From Pseudoxanthomonas sp. JBR18 (GTDB lineage: Bacteria; Pseudomonadota; Gammaproteobacteria; Xanthomonadales; Xanthomonadaceae), in contig NZ_CP116339.1 of NCBI RefSeq assembly GCF_028198165.1, positions 4,532,556 to 4,596,555 on the forward strand: DNA of 64,000 nt, in the 5' to 3' direction. Shown here piece by piece: positions 29,294 to 40,419 of this stretch (position 1 is the stretch's first letter; every line of letters starts with the position of its first letter). The notes beneath the pieces are model-generated. The model worked only from the letters and a program-made list of their open reading frames with translations. It ran no database searches and had not been told where the DNA came from. The position numbers were made by a program, and so were the translations under genes.

Positions 29294-29869
29294 ATGAGCA
29301 CGATCGCAGTGGTGATGATCGACGGCGTCGCAGACTGGGAAATCGGCGTGATCCTTCCCGCCGCACGCGAATGGTTCGGCGATACGGTGGAGATCGCGAG
29401 CATCGATGGCCAGCCGGTGAGCTCCATCGGCGGCCTGCACATCGTGCCGCCCAGCGCGCTGTCCGACCTGGATCCGATGGCGGCCGACCTGTGGATCCTG
29501 CCGGGTTCGGAGCGATGGCAGGCCGGCGAGATTCCCGGGCTGAGCGGGCTGTTGCAGGCGCGCATCGAGGCGGGGCGTCCGGTTGCCGCCATCTGCGGCG
29601 CGACCCTGGCCCTGGCCTATGCCGGCTTGCTGGACGCGCGCCCGCACACCAGCAACTCGCTGGAGTTCCTGCAGGACCGGGTGGGTGCGGTCTATGCCGG
29701 GCAGGCGTCGTATCGCGAACAACCGGTGGTCAGCGACGGCCTGGTGGTGACCGCACCGGGGACCAGCCCGGTGGGATTCGCCCAGGCCTGCCTGCGCCTG
29801 CTGCACCCGGAGCGCGAGGACGATATCGCCCGGACCGGCGAGATGTTCGCCGCCGAATTCGCCGCCTGA
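29294..29869 (+). CDS. DJ-1/PfpI family glutamine-amidotransferase-like protein
   Basis: A 191-residue protein beginning STIAVVMIDGVADWEIGVIL. The nucleophilic Cys101 is in VAAICGATLALAYAGLL, at the elbow typical of DJ-1/PfpI. A Glu-containing loop LPGSERWQAG precedes it. The family includes protein deglycases, chaperones and isonitrile hydratases, and this one is closest in look to YdeA/type-1 amidotransferase-like members, so no substrate is assigned. It is a single-gene unit converging on the flavodoxin-like gene. Confidence 0.88.
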   Translation: MSTIAVVMIDGVADWEIGVILPAAREWFGDTVEIASIDGQPVSSIGGLHIVPPSALSDLDPMAADLWILPGSERWQAGEIPGLSGLLQARIEAGRPVAAICGATLALAYAGLLDARPHTSNSLEFLQDRVGAVYAGQASYREQPVVSDGLVVTAPGTSPVGFAQACLRLLHPEREDDIARTGEMFAAEFAA

Positions 29870-29881
29870 CGCCCTGCGCGC

Positions 29882-30389
29882 TCAGTACACGCCCAAGGCC
29901 AAGGCGGCCGCCAGCGTGGCCCCGAGCTCGGCGCAGCGCGCCCGGTCGCCCTCGCCCAGGGTCTTGGGCGCCAGAATGGCCTCGGGCGTCTGCGCACCGG
30001 TGCGCACCAGCACCGGCTCGGCCACCTCGACCAGGCGCCAACCTGCCACCACACGGCGCAGCTGCGCGATCGCAGCCTGCCCGTCGTTGCCGGCGCACAC
30101 CATCAGCGCACAGGGCTTGCCCGCACAGCGCTCCAGCAGCGGGTAATAGCAGCGATCCAGGAAATCCTTCAGCCGCCCGCTGACCGCCGCCAGGCACTCC
30201 GGCGTGGCCAGGACCAGCAGGTCGGCCTGCAGCACATCCGCTGGCCCGGCCTGGTCGGCATGCAGGCTGCGCACGTGGACGTCCGTGCCTGACTGCGCCC
30301 GCGCCGCGCCCACCGCGGCTTCGACCATGGCCGCCGTGCCCCCAGTCTGGCTATGCCAGACGAACAGCAACGTCTTGGCTTGCGCCGGC

Positions 30390-30397
<8 letters not shown>
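29882..30397 (-). CDS. Flavodoxin-fold NAD(P)H-dependent oxidoreductase
   Basis: A 171-residue cytoplasmic protein. The FMN phosphate loop is [15 protein letters not shown], and a second loop is [20 protein letters not shown]. It is short for WrbA-like quinone reductases (about 200) and resembles flavodoxin-like NADPH reductases. Its start overlaps the msrA stop by eight bases, suggesting joint expression in oxidative repair (inference). Confidence 0.82.
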
Positions 30398-31061
<664 letters not shown>

Positions 31062-31097
31062 GGGGAACCTCCTTCTTGAGAAGTGGCCCCGCCGCAA

Positions 31098-31364
31098 TCA
31101 GGCGGGCAGCAGCCCCGGATCGGGTAGCTCCTCGGAAATGGGGGCGGGCGGCTCGTCCAGCAAGCCCGAGGCCTGCAGCGCGTCGCGGGCCTGCGGCAAA
31201 GCCACGTCCGGCACACAGACCCGCAGCACGCCGAACAGCGGCAGTTCGCCACCGGCCCCCAGCAAGGACTCACCGAACACGAAGGCCGGGATGCCGGCAT
31301 CTTCCAGCGCGTGCCTGGCCAGATGGGCATCGAACAGGTTGTCAGCGCGATAGGCGACTTGCAT
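31098..31364 (-). CDS. DUF2007-type small protein (putative signal-transducing protein)
   Basis: An 88-residue protein beginning QVAYRADNLFDAHLARHALE and containing GIPAFVFGESLLGAGGELPL and VRVCVPDVALPQARDAL, the alpha/beta pattern of DUF2007, which resembles PII-like or ACT-like folds. The function is unknown. The C-terminal tail is Pro- and Glu-rich. It is transcribed 36 bases ahead of msrA, probably in one operon with it. Confidence 0.8.
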   Translation of the reverse strand: MQVAYRADNLFDAHLARHALEDAGIPAFVFGESLLGAGGELPLFGVLRVCVPDVALPQARDALQASGLLDEPPAPISEELPDPGLLPA

Positions 31365-31440
31365 GAGCGTCCTTTTCGGCGTGTGGGCTGGCCGCGAGCA
31401 TACGCCCGGCCGCGACGCTGCATTGTCGACACGGCAAGCC

Positions 31441-31507
31441 GTGGGAGCCGCTACAGCGGCGATGGGGCTTGACGGAAGTGCCTCATCGCCGCTGTAACGG
31501 CTCCCAC
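31441..31507. repeat. REP-like inverted repeat pair (GTGGGAGCC family), copy 1
   Basis: A 67-bp element whose outer 28 bases each side are near-perfect inverse complements. The left arm starts GTGGGAGCCGCTACAGCGGC and the right arm ends CGGCTCCCAC. It lies between the DUF2007 gene and glnS. Two related copies are at 35391-35457 and 40344-40408. Confidence 0.85.
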
Positions 31508-31581
31508 AAGGGAGGCGCGGCACGGGAAGACGTTGAGCCATCGGCTAAACTTGTCGTTCATTCGACGTCCCTGATGCCCTC

Positions 31582-33326
<1,745 letters not shown>

Positions 33327-33327
<1 letters not shown>

Positions 33328-33770
33328 TGCGTCTGCGGCGCGCCCTGCTCGCCCCGCTGCTGGCGGTCGCCGTGCTGCTGGTCGGCTGCGCCGCACCGGC
33401 CCAGACGCAGACCGCGCCTTCGGAGATGCCCGCGCCGGCCACCGGCGTGCGCGAGCCGCCGCCGCCCATGTCGACGCCGTTCCCAGCACGCAAGACGCCG
33501 ATCAAGGTCGACACGCATTGCACACGCGATGCGCAGTGCATGGTCAAGAACGTCGGCAGCTGCTGCGGGCAGAAGCCCGCCTGCGTGAACGTCGACAGCC
33601 CCACCGATCCGGCCGCCGTCCAGGCCCAGTGCCAGGCCAGCGGCCGCATGGGCATCTGCGGCTTCCGCCAGATCACCGCCTGCCAGTGCCAAGCCGGCAC
33701 CTGCATGCCCGCCGACGATGGTCCCGGCGTTTCCAATGGATCGATCCCCGCACCGGAGCCGATCCGTTGA
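33327..33770 (+). CDS. Cysteine-rich putative lipoprotein
   Basis: A 147-residue protein with a lipobox (LLVGCAAPAQ, Cys near residue 22) followed by a Pro-rich linker. The folded part has about eleven Cys (THCTRDAQCMVKNVGSCCGQ; GICGFRQITACQCQAGTC), suggesting several disulfides in the periplasm. No family recognised. It overlaps glnS at the start and the deaminase gene at the end by single bases, so a translationally coupled three-gene unit is likely. Confidence 0.7.
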
Positions 33771-34330
33771 TGCTGTACGCGCAAGTCCACCTCACCCTGC
33801 CCGCCTGGGTCCACGACGCGGTGGACATGGCCCGCACCTACGACAGCGACGCCGACAAGGTGGCGCTGGCGATCGACCTGGCGCGCCTGAACGTCGAGCA
33901 CGCCAGCGGCGGCCCGTTCGGCGCGGCCGTGTTCGATGCGCAGCACCGCATCGTCGCGGTAGGCGTCAACCGCGTGGTGCCGCAGAACACCTCGCTGGCA
34001 CATGCCGAGAACATGGCCTACATGCTGGCCCAGCAGCGCGTGCAGTCCTTCCGCCTCAACGCGGTGTTGCCCGGCCCGGTGACCCTGGCGACCTCGGCCC
34101 AGCCGTGCTGCCAGTGCTTCGGCGCCACGGTGTGGGCCGGCGTGGACCGGCTGCTCATCGGCGCGCGGGCCGAGGATGTGGAGGCGCTGACCGACTTCGA
34201 CGAAGGCCCGCTGCCGGCCGACTGGATCGGTGAACTCAACAAGCGCGACATCGAGGTCTTGCGGGATCTACACCGTGACGACGCGTGCGCGGTCCTGGCC
34301 CATTACGGCCAGCACGGCCCGCAGTACTGA
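33770..34330 (+). CDS. Nucleoside/guanine deaminase-like protein (CDA fold)
   Basis: A 186-residue zinc deaminase. ATG 33770 overlaps the preceding TGA. The zinc and catalytic residues are His78 and Glu80 in SLAHAENMAYML and Cys113 and Cys116 in QPCCQCFGATVW, the HAE...PCxxC signature. It starts with an atypical N-terminal 30 residues and ends DDACAVLAHYGQHGPQY. It is closest to guanine-deaminase/tRNA-adenosine-deaminase-like proteins, and substrate is unassigned. Confidence 0.85.
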   Translation: MLYAQVHLTLPAWVHDAVDMARTYDSDADKVALAIDLARLNVEHASGGPFGAAVFDAQHRIVAVGVNRVVPQNTSLAHAENMAYMLAQQRVQSFRLNAVLPGPVTLATSAQPCCQCFGATVWAGVDRLLIGARAEDVEALTDFDEGPLPADWIGELNKRDIEVLRDLHRDDACAVLAHYGQHGPQY

Positions 34331-34335
34331 ACGCC

Positions 34336-35382
34336 GTGACCGGCCTGCTGTGCACCTGCCGCCAGGGCTTCGAGCCGGAACTGGCCGGCGAGCTGACCCA
34401 GCGCGCGGCCGAGGCGGGTTGTGCCGGCTACGCGCGCACCCAGCGCAACGACGGCTACGTCGTGTTCGCCTGCGATGACATCGGCCTGGCCGCCGCCCTG
34501 CCCTGGCGCGGGCTGGTCTTCGCCCGACAGAAGCTGGCCCTGGTCGCCGAACTGCGCGACCTGGACCCAGCCGACCGCATCGCCCCGATGCTGGCCGCGC
34601 TGGCCGGTGCGCCGCGCTTGGGCGATGTGTGGGTGGAGCATCCGGACACCGACGCGGCCAAGCCCCTAGCTGGGCTGGCACGCAGCTTCGGCAATGCGCT
34701 GCGTCCGGCGCTGCGCAAAGCCGGCTTGCTGACGCCCAAGGAAGACGCGCGCCTGCCGCGCCTGCACGTGCTGTTCGTCGAAGGCACCCACGCCCTGCTC
34801 GGCATCGCCCAGCCGGCCGATGCGGCGCCCTGGCCGCTGGGCATCCCGCGCCTGCGGCTGATGCCCGATGCCCCGTCGCGCTCGGCCCTGAAGCTGGAAG
34901 AAGCCTTCCTGGCCCTGCTCGCCCCCAGCGAACGCGAGACTCTGCTGCACCCCGGTATGACCGCAGCCGACCTAGGCGCCGCGCCGGGCGGCTGGACCTG
35001 GGTGCTGACCCGGCAGCAGTTACACGTGACCAGCATCGACAACGGCCCGCTGCGCCAGCACGTGCTCGATACCGGCCTGGTGACCCACCTGCGCGCCGAT
35101 GGCTTCCGCTGGCAACCCGCCCAGCCGCTGGACTGGATGGTCTGCGACATGGTCGAACAGCCGCGCCGCGTGGCCGAACGCATGGCCACCTGGCTGCGCG
35201 AAGGCTGGTGCCGGCACACCGTGTTCAACCTCAAGCTGCCGATGAAGAAACGCTGGGACGAGACCGTGTTGTGCCTGGAGATCCTGCGCGAACAGGCCGG
35301 CGGCCTGCGCACGCTGCGCGCCAAGCAGCTCTACCACGACCGCGAGGAGATCACGGTCTTCGCGACCAAGGGCCCGCGCTGA
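34336..35382 (+). CDS. rlmM: 23S rRNA 2'-O-ribose C2498 methyltransferase
   Basis: A 348-residue SAM-dependent enzyme. GTG 34336 gives the family-length start (TGLLCTCRQGFEPELAGELT). An upstream in-frame start at 34285 would add 17 atypical residues. A THUMP-like N-terminal half is followed by a Rossmann domain with DLGAAPGGWTWVL (SAM loop), DWMVCDMVEQPRRVAE (with catalytic Asp) and FNLKLPMKKRW (with catalytic Lys). It methylates the peptidyl-transferase-centre nucleotide. Confidence 0.93.
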   Translation: MTGLLCTCRQGFEPELAGELTQRAAEAGCAGYARTQRNDGYVVFACDDIGLAAALPWRGLVFARQKLALVAELRDLDPADRIAPMLAALAGAPRLGDVWVEHPDTDAAKPLAGLARSFGNALRPALRKAGLLTPKEDARLPRLHVLFVEGTHALLGIAQPADAAPWPLGIPRLRLMPDAPSRSALKLEEAFLALLAPSERETLLHPGMTAADLGAAPGGWTWVLTRQQLHVTSIDNGPLRQHVLDTGLVTHLRADGFRWQPAQPLDWMVCDMVEQPRRVAERMATWLREGWCRHTVFNLKLPMKKRWDETVLCLEILREQAGGLRTLRAKQLYHDREEITVFATKGPR

Positions 35383-35390
35383 GCGCAGGC

Positions 35391-35457
35391 GTGGGAGCCG
35401 CCATGGCGGCGAGGGGCATTGGCGGCAGAACCCCATTGCTGCTGTAGCAGCTCCCAC
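35391..35457. repeat. REP-like inverted repeat pair (GTGGGAGCC family), copy 2
   Basis: A 67-bp element beginning GTGGGAGCCGCCATGGCGGC nine bases after the rlmM stop and ending AGCAGCTCCCAC. The arms have drifted more than in copy 1. It borders the decayed oxidoreductase fragment. Confidence 0.8.
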
Positions 35458-35460
35458 ACA

Positions 35461-35579
35461 GATCGCCGCAATCCCTCGTCGAGCAGGCGGCCATCGCCGC
35501 GTCGATCGCGCACGCCGCTCTCGCTGCGGAATAGCGCCAGCGTGTACCAGCCATCAACGCAGTCGGCGCGCTTCGACAC
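35461..35579 (-). pseudogene. Fragment of a decayed second Gfo/Idh/MocA oxidoreductase gene
   Basis: On the - strand this piece reads ADCVDGWYTLALFRSESGVR then DRRGDGRLLDEGLRR. The intact oxidoreductase next door has ADCADGWYALEPFQSYSGVR then GQASDGRRLDATVR. The match is about 35 residues and ends abruptly at the REP-like element on the 35457 side. There is no start codon or catalytic region. It is a relic of a tandem paralogue. Confidence 0.8.
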
Positions 35580-35638
35580 TAAGAGGATCGGCTGAGGCTT
35601 GTCGAAGCAACGGCCTCAAATCCGGTCAACGCCGTCCC

Positions 35639-35712
35639 GTAGAGCGGAGCTTGCTCCGCTGCCCTTCGACCGGTTCGCGGGGAAAGCCCCAGCGGAGCAA
35701 GCTCCGCTCTAC
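35639..35712. repeat. REP-like inverted repeat pair with GTAGAGCGG head
   Basis: GTAGAGCGGAGCTTGCTCCG at the left and its reverse complement CGGAGCAAGCTCCGCTCTAC at the right, separated by 30 bases. Each arm also contains its own smaller hairpin (AGCGGAGC/GCTCCGCT). It sits 19 bases beyond the end of the intact Gfo/Idh gene and differs in sequence from the GTGGGAGCC family. Confidence 0.85.
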
Positions 35713-35730
35713 GAGCCGCTCCCCCATCAT

Positions 35731-36834
35731 TTACAGGGTGATCCGCCGCCCATTCTCCTTGGCCGAGCGGAAGATCGCGTCCATCACCCGCAGGTCGCGC
35801 AGGCCTTCCTCGCCGGGCACGAGCAGCGGCCGGCCCTGCAGGATCGCCAGTGCGTCGTCATCCATCTGCAGCGCCTGCTGGTGGCGCACCGTGGCGTCCA
35901 AGCGGCGTCCATCACTGGCCTGCCCACGCACTCCGCTGTAGCTCTGGAACGGCTCCAGCGCGTACCAGCCATCGGCGCAGTCGGCGCGCAAGGTATTCAT
36001 CGAGCGCCCGAAGCTGGTGGCGCACTCGGCCACCACGCCATCGGGGAACTCCAGGGTGAAGTCCATGTGCTCCTCGACCTGGTCGAACACCTCAGGCCGG
36101 TCCACGCGGCTGCGTGCGCTGACCGCCAGCGGTTCGACGCCGGTGGTGTAGCGCGCGGCGTTGAGCGGATAGATGCCCATGTCGTACATCGGCCCGCCCC
36201 CGAACGCGCGCGCCAGCCGCCAATTGCGCGGGTGCAGGTCACCGGTGTCGTAGCCGCGATAGCCGGCCTGCGCGGTGACGCGCTGGATGCGGCCGAACGG
36301 GCGCGACGCCGCGTAGCCCATCAGCGTGCGCGTATTGGGTTCGTGCTGCATCCGGTAGCCGATGGCCAGGGTGACCTTGTTGCGGCGGCAGGCGGCGATC
36401 ATCTGCTCGCATTCGGCCGCGTTCATCGCCATCGGCTTTTCGCACCACACATGCTTGCCGGCATTGGCCGCGCGCACGGCCAATGCAGCGTGCAGGTGTG
36501 GCGGGGTGATGATGTAGACCACGTCGATGTCGGGGTTGTCGGCGATCCGGTCGAAGCTCTCGTAGCTGTAGACATTGCGGTCAGGCAGCCGATGACGTGC
36601 CTGCCATACCGGGATCTTGGCCGGCGTACCGGTCACGATGCCGGCCAGGCGGCAGTGCCGGGTCAGCGCCAGGCCCGGGGCGATGCGTCCCTGCGCGTAG
36701 TTGCCCAGCCCGGCGATGGCCACGCCCAGCCTCCGATCGGGTGTGGCGGCCAGCGCGCTCGGCAGCGCCATCGACACAGCGGCCGCGCCCAATCCGGCCA
36801 GCACGCGCCGGCGTCCAAATGACATGCTGGTCAT
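35731..36834 (-). CDS. Exported Gfo/Idh/MocA family oxidoreductase
   Basis: A 367-residue NAD(P)-dependent sugar-type oxidoreductase with a twin-arginine signal (FGRRRVLAGLGAAAVSMALP, cleaved after ALA near residue 31), so it is a periplasmic enzyme like Zymomonas glucose-fructose oxidoreductase. The cofactor loop is VAIAGLGNYAQGRIAP. The catalytic EKP motif is KHVWCEKPMAMNAAECE. The substrate is unknown. A start three codons later (36825) is equally possible. A decayed paralogue fragment lies just downstream. Confidence 0.9.
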   Translation of the reverse strand: MTSMSFGRRRVLAGLGAAAVSMALPSALAATPDRRLGVAIAGLGNYAQGRIAPGLALTRHCRLAGIVTGTPAKIPVWQARHRLPDRNVYSYESFDRIADNPDIDVVYIITPPHLHAALAVRAANAGKHVWCEKPMAMNAAECEQMIAACRRNKVTLAIGYRMQHEPNTRTLMGYAASRPFGRIQRVTAQAGYRGYDTGDLHPRNWRLARAFGGGPMYDMGIYPLNAARYTTGVEPLAVSARSRVDRPEVFDQVEEHMDFTLEFPDGVVAECATSFGRSMNTLRADCADGWYALEPFQSYSGVRGQASDGRRLDATVRHQQALQMDDDALAILQGRPLLVPGEEGLRDLRVMDAIFRSAKENGRRITL

Positions 36835-36998
36835 CGCGTCTCCACACAGGATTCCGCAGGAATCTCGACTCTAGCGCCGCCATGCGAAGGCCAGGTCAAG
36901 CCGGCGGGCCCGCCCTGCGGAACTGTGGTCGACATCGCGCTGGGTCTCAGACCGCGTGACAGGCCCATGGCATCCTGATCGTCAACGGAGGGAATGCC

Positions 36999-37718
36999 AT
37001 GTCACCGATCCAACTCAAGGACCCGGCCGGGTTCGCCGAGCAATTCCTGCAGCTGTCGTTGATGCAGGGCTTTGGCTCGCTCAACAAACGCGACCTGGAA
37101 CTGCTGATGTTCGTGCTGCTGGAGCGAGACGGCGCCGTCTCGCGCGCCAGCTCCAATGCGGCCGCCGCCCTGCAGCTGCGGATCACGCCGGCACGGGTCA
37201 AGAGCCTGCGTCGTGACGGTTATGCGCGCTGGCGGGCGCTGGTTCCGGAAGAATCCGACGCGGCCCTGCAACGCATCGTGGCCACCGTGCTGACCGAGGA
37301 CAACCTGCGTTCGGGCGCCAAGCACGTCAGCGAACGGGCCAAGAAGGACGGCTTTCTCGCCATCCGCGTCGAGCATCCCGACGATGCGCAGCAGTTCGAG
37401 CAGGCCATCCTGGAGGTCGGCGCCCTGCCGGTGTACGAGCGCAACCGCGAGGTCGTCGCCGTGCGCTTCGACACCTTGCTCAGGATCGCCGAGAAGTGGG
37501 GTTACCTGCAGCCAGACCCAACCGCGATCACCCGCGAACTGAAGAAACTGCAGCCCACCGCCAGCGAGGTCGCCGACCTGCTGCAAAAGGACCTCACCAA
37601 GCTGCGCTGGGAGGACGCCCGCAACGCCCTCAACAGCCTGGGCGCCAAGGCCATCGCCTCCACAGCCGAGGGCGGACTCAAGGGACTGCTGAAGGTGGTG
37701 TTTCCGTTCCTGCCCTGA
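36999..37718 (+). CDS. Unknown 239-residue protein, possibly DNA-binding
   Basis: ATG 36999 follows GGAGGG. I do not recognise the family. Near residues 30-75, RDLELLMFVLLERDGAVSRA and ALQLRITPARVKSLRRDGYA look like a winged or helix-turn-helix unit. The middle has DGFLAIRVEHPDDAQQFEQA. The end (EGGLKGLLKVVFPFLP) has a short hydrophobic stretch that could touch membrane. It is a single gene divergent from the Gfo/Idh gene. Confidence 0.6.
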   Translation: MSPIQLKDPAGFAEQFLQLSLMQGFGSLNKRDLELLMFVLLERDGAVSRASSNAAAALQLRITPARVKSLRRDGYARWRALVPEESDAALQRIVATVLTEDNLRSGAKHVSERAKKDGFLAIRVEHPDDAQQFEQAILEVGALPVYERNREVVAVRFDTLLRIAEKWGYLQPDPTAITRELKKLQPTASEVADLLQKDLTKLRWEDARNALNSLGAKAIASTAEGGLKGLLKVVFPFLP

Positions 37719-37893
37719 CCGGGCGGCAACTTAGCAGCCGCTGCAAAGCCACGAGGCACGCGCTCTGGCCAGGATCGATGGCGAGCGTGCTCGATTCAGC
37801 GCGGCAGATGACGAACCCATTCGCTGGGTCAAGCGTCGCCTGATCTGCACGGATCTCACCCTCCAGCTTCGTGGGTGGTCAAGAGCACGCCGC

Positions 37894-38499
37894 TCACGCC
37901 GTCGCCCGCCGCAGGTTGGCGCGTGCCGCGGCGTCCAGGCGGGCGTGGAAGAAATCGCTCAGATAGATCCGCTGACCCGCCAGCACGCCGGCCAGGAACT
38001 GGCGGCGCTTGCGTCGGAACAGCCAGCCCGGCACCACGTGCCGGTATTCCTCGGCGATGGCCCGGTCGTAGGCGTCGAAGGCCGCCGGTTCGGCCCCCAG
38101 GATCGCCATGTCGCAGTCCAGAAACAGCGCAGCCTCGGCATCGACATCACCCGGCGACAGGCTGCCGTGGCGCGCGGTGAGCTGGATCAGCGTGGCGACG
38201 CGATCGACATCCAGTCCTGCATCGGGCAGCCAGCGGGCGATATGGGCCCGCGCCAGGTCGGCCGAGCGCGCCTCGTTGTCGGCGTGGCCGGCCTCGTAGA
38301 TGGCGTCGTGGTAGAGCGCGGCCAACCGCACTTCCCGCGGATGCTGCCACCCAGGGCCAGCGGCGACCTCATCGACATGGTGCAGGACTTCGCGCACGTG
38401 GCCAAAATGGTGATAGGCGCGCGGCGGCTGCGCGTAGGCGGCTTCCAGCGCGACCTGCTGGTCCGGCGGAAGCTGCAGCGGCAAGATGGAATCGACCAT
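37894..38499 (-). CDS. HD-domain phosphohydrolase-like protein
   Basis: A 201-residue protein from ATG 38499. It begins VDSILPLQLPPDQQVALEAA and has YHHFGHVREVLHHVDEV followed by ALYHDAIYEAGHADNEARSA with the His64-Asp65 doublet, matching predicted HD-superfamily metal-dependent phosphohydrolases of the YedJ-like small class. The C-terminal half is helical with basic runs (LFRRKRRQFL). Activity on nucleotides is plausible but unproven. Confidence 0.82.
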   Translation of the reverse strand: MVDSILPLQLPPDQQVALEAAYAQPPRAYHHFGHVREVLHHVDEVAAGPGWQHPREVRLAALYHDAIYEAGHADNEARSADLARAHIARWLPDAGLDVDRVATLIQLTARHGSLSPGDVDAEAALFLDCDMAILGAEPAAFDAYDRAIAEEYRHVVPGWLFRRKRRQFLAGVLAGQRIYLSDFFHARLDAAARANLRRATA

Positions 38500-38679
38500 A
38501 CCGGCAAGGCTACACCGCATCGCCCGGCGCCCGGCCTCGCCGGAAAACGGACCAGGCGAGCATGCCATTAGCGCTTGACGTCACAGTTTTGAAACGCCAA
38601 CCCGGTCCGGCGCCAGATTCCCCTCAAGAATCGCCTGGCCCGGCCGATGCGCGGTTATCTCCCAGCTGGACACGTCCCC

Positions 38680-38919
38680 ATGAAGCTCGATCCCTGCGTT
38701 CCCTATCTGGGCTCCCTGCTGGTCCTGGTGCTGAGCGCGGCCACGGCCCTTGGTGCGCTGGTATTGGGCAAGTTCAGTCTGCTGATGGGCTCGCCGACCT
38801 TCCTGCTGGGCAACGCGACCGCGCTGCTGGTGCTGCTGGGTTCCTACCACGCGCTGGGCGCTCCGCTGGAGCCCGAACCCAAGCGCCTGCCGCTGGGCAT
38901 GCGCACGCACAACCACTGA
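38680..38919 (+). CDS. Small two-helix membrane protein
   Basis: ATG 38680 gives 79 residues with two hydrophobic helices (YLGSLLVLVLSAATALGALV and GNATALLVLLGSYHALGA) and a short basic tail ending RTHNH. No family recognised. No strong ribosome site precedes it. It lies between the HD gene (divergent) and thrC (convergent) with a hairpin after it. Confidence 0.5.
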   Translation: MKLDPCVPYLGSLLVLVLSAATALGALVLGKFSLLMGSPTFLLGNATALLVLLGSYHALGAPLEPEPKRLPLGMRTHNH

Positions 38920-38960
38920 GCAACGCGGCGCGAAAAAACGCGCCAGCACCGTCGGCCCAA

Positions 38961-38995
38961 ACAACGCCGCCCCGTGACTGACGAGGCGGCGTTGT
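38961..38995. terminator. Bidirectional hairpin between the small membrane-protein gene and thrC
   Basis: ACAACGCCGCC pairs with GGCGGCGTTGT across a 13-base loop. On the + side it follows an AAAAAA run at about 38933, and it is 20 bases past the thrC stop on the - strand. It could terminate both convergent transcripts, though neither side has a clear T-run. Confidence 0.6.
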
Positions 38996-39014
38996 CATGT
39001 CCGAGCGCGGCGTC

Positions 39015-40301
39015 TCAGCCCGCGATCCGGGCCACCAGCGCGTCGTAGTGCGGGTCGATCAGGTCGGCATGGGCCGGGCGCTGCAACAGCTCATTCAAGG
39101 CTGGCGGCACCGCGACCGCGCCGACCAACGGCTCGACCACGCTCTCGAACTTGGCCGGGTGCGCGGTGGCCGCCACCGCCCAGTCACCATCCGCGCCCTG
39201 GTTGCGCAGATCCTCCAGCACCTTGATCGCCGTGGCGGTGTGCGGGCAAAAGACCTCGCCGAAGTGGCGAAACCGCCGGGCGATGACCAGGCGGATCGCC
39301 TCGTCATCCACGCTGGCCGAGGTGAAGGCCTCACGCAGCGCCGCGTCGTCGCCCTGGTAGAGCCAGCGCAGGCGCTCGAAGTTGCTTGGCGCGCCCACAT
39401 CCATCGCGTTGGCGATGGTCGCCACGCTGGGCTGCGGCGCGTAGTCACCGCCGTCGAAGTAGTCAGGCAGTACGCGGTTGGCATTGGTGGCCAGCACGAT
39501 GCGGCCGATCGGCACGCCCAAGGCGCGCGCCAGGATCGCGGCCATCGCATTGCCCAGGTTGCCGGTGGGGATGACGAAGTTCAGCACGTTGCCGGTCTGC
39601 GCGTGGTGGCGCAACGCCGCGTGCGCGTAATAGCTCATCTGCGGCAGCAGCCTCCCCAAGCTGATGCTATTGGCCGAGCTCAGCGGCGCACGCGCCTGCA
39701 GCCCCTCGTCGCCCAGCGCGCGTTTGACCAGCGCCTGGCAGTCGTCGAACCAGCCGGCCACGCGCAGCGCGGTGATGTTGTCGCCGAAGCAGCCCAACTG
39801 GTGCGCCTGGCGCGGCGACACGCGCCCGTCCGGATACAGCACCACCACGCGCAGGCCCGGCTGCTGGTGGAACGCGGCGGCCACCGCCGCGCCGGTGTCG
39901 CCCGAGGTGGCGACCAGGATGGTGAGCGGCTTGGCCTGCGCGCCACGCAGGCGAGTCAGGCACTGCGCCAGGAAGCGCGCGCCGAAATCCTTGAACGCCG
40001 CCGTCGGCCCATGGAACAGCTCCAGCACGTGGTCGCCCGGTGTGGCCAGTGGCAGCAACGGCGCGGGGAAGCCGAAAGCGGCCTCGCAGATCGCGGACAG
40101 CTCGCCTTCCAGGCCGTCACCGGCGAAGAATGGCTGCAGCAGCGTGGTCGCGGTCTGCGCCAGGGTGTCGCCAGCGACCAGCGTGCGCGCGGCCGGCATG
40201 ACCTGCGGGACGTACAGGCCTCCGTCGGGCGCCAGGCCGGCGGCGATGGCCGCGCTCAGGGAGGCTGCGGGGGAGGCGTTGCGGGTGGAAACGAAGTTCA
40301 T
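39015..40301 (-). CDS. thrC: Threonine synthase
   Basis: A 428-residue PLP enzyme converting O-phosphohomoserine to threonine. The PLP lysine is in HGPTAAFKDFGARFLAQ. PDGGLYVPQVMP, VATSGDTGAAVAAAFH and NFVIPTGNLGNAMAA (phosphate-binding) are conserved. It is the last gene of the thrA-thrB-thrC operon and ends 20 bases from a bidirectional hairpin. The 118-base gap from thrB contains a REP-like element, which may separate mRNA stability of thrC from that of thrAB. Confidence 0.97.
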   Translation of the reverse strand: MNFVSTRNASPAASLSAAIAAGLAPDGGLYVPQVMPAARTLVAGDTLAQTATTLLQPFFAGDGLEGELSAICEAAFGFPAPLLPLATPGDHVLELFHGPTAAFKDFGARFLAQCLTRLRGAQAKPLTILVATSGDTGAAVAAAFHQQPGLRVVVLYPDGRVSPRQAHQLGCFGDNITALRVAGWFDDCQALVKRALGDEGLQARAPLSSANSISLGRLLPQMSYYAHAALRHHAQTGNVLNFVIPTGNLGNAMAAILARALGVPIGRIVLATNANRVLPDYFDGGDYAPQPSVATIANAMDVGAPSNFERLRWLYQGDDAALREAFTSASVDDEAIRLVIARRFRHFGEVFCPHTATAIKVLEDLRNQGADGDWAVAATAHPAKFESVVEPLVGAVAVPPALNELLQRPAHADLIDPHYDALVARIAG

Positions 40302-40343
40302 GGGTGGATTCCAGAATGAAGCGGTGATCTTGATGGGGCGGTG

Positions 40344-40408
40344 GTGGGAGCCGCCATGGCGGCGAGGGCTTTACCGGAAAGCCTCATCGTCGCCGTGGCG
40401 ACTCCCAC
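40344..40408. repeat. REP-like inverted repeat pair (GTGGGAGCC family), copy 3
   Basis: A 65-bp element (GTGGGAGCCGCCATGGCGGC at left, GGCGACTCCCAC at right) in the thrB-thrC gap inside the threonine operon. As an RNA it would form a long hairpin able to block exonucleases or cause partial termination. Confidence 0.8.
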
Positions 40409-40419
40409 AACAACCGATC

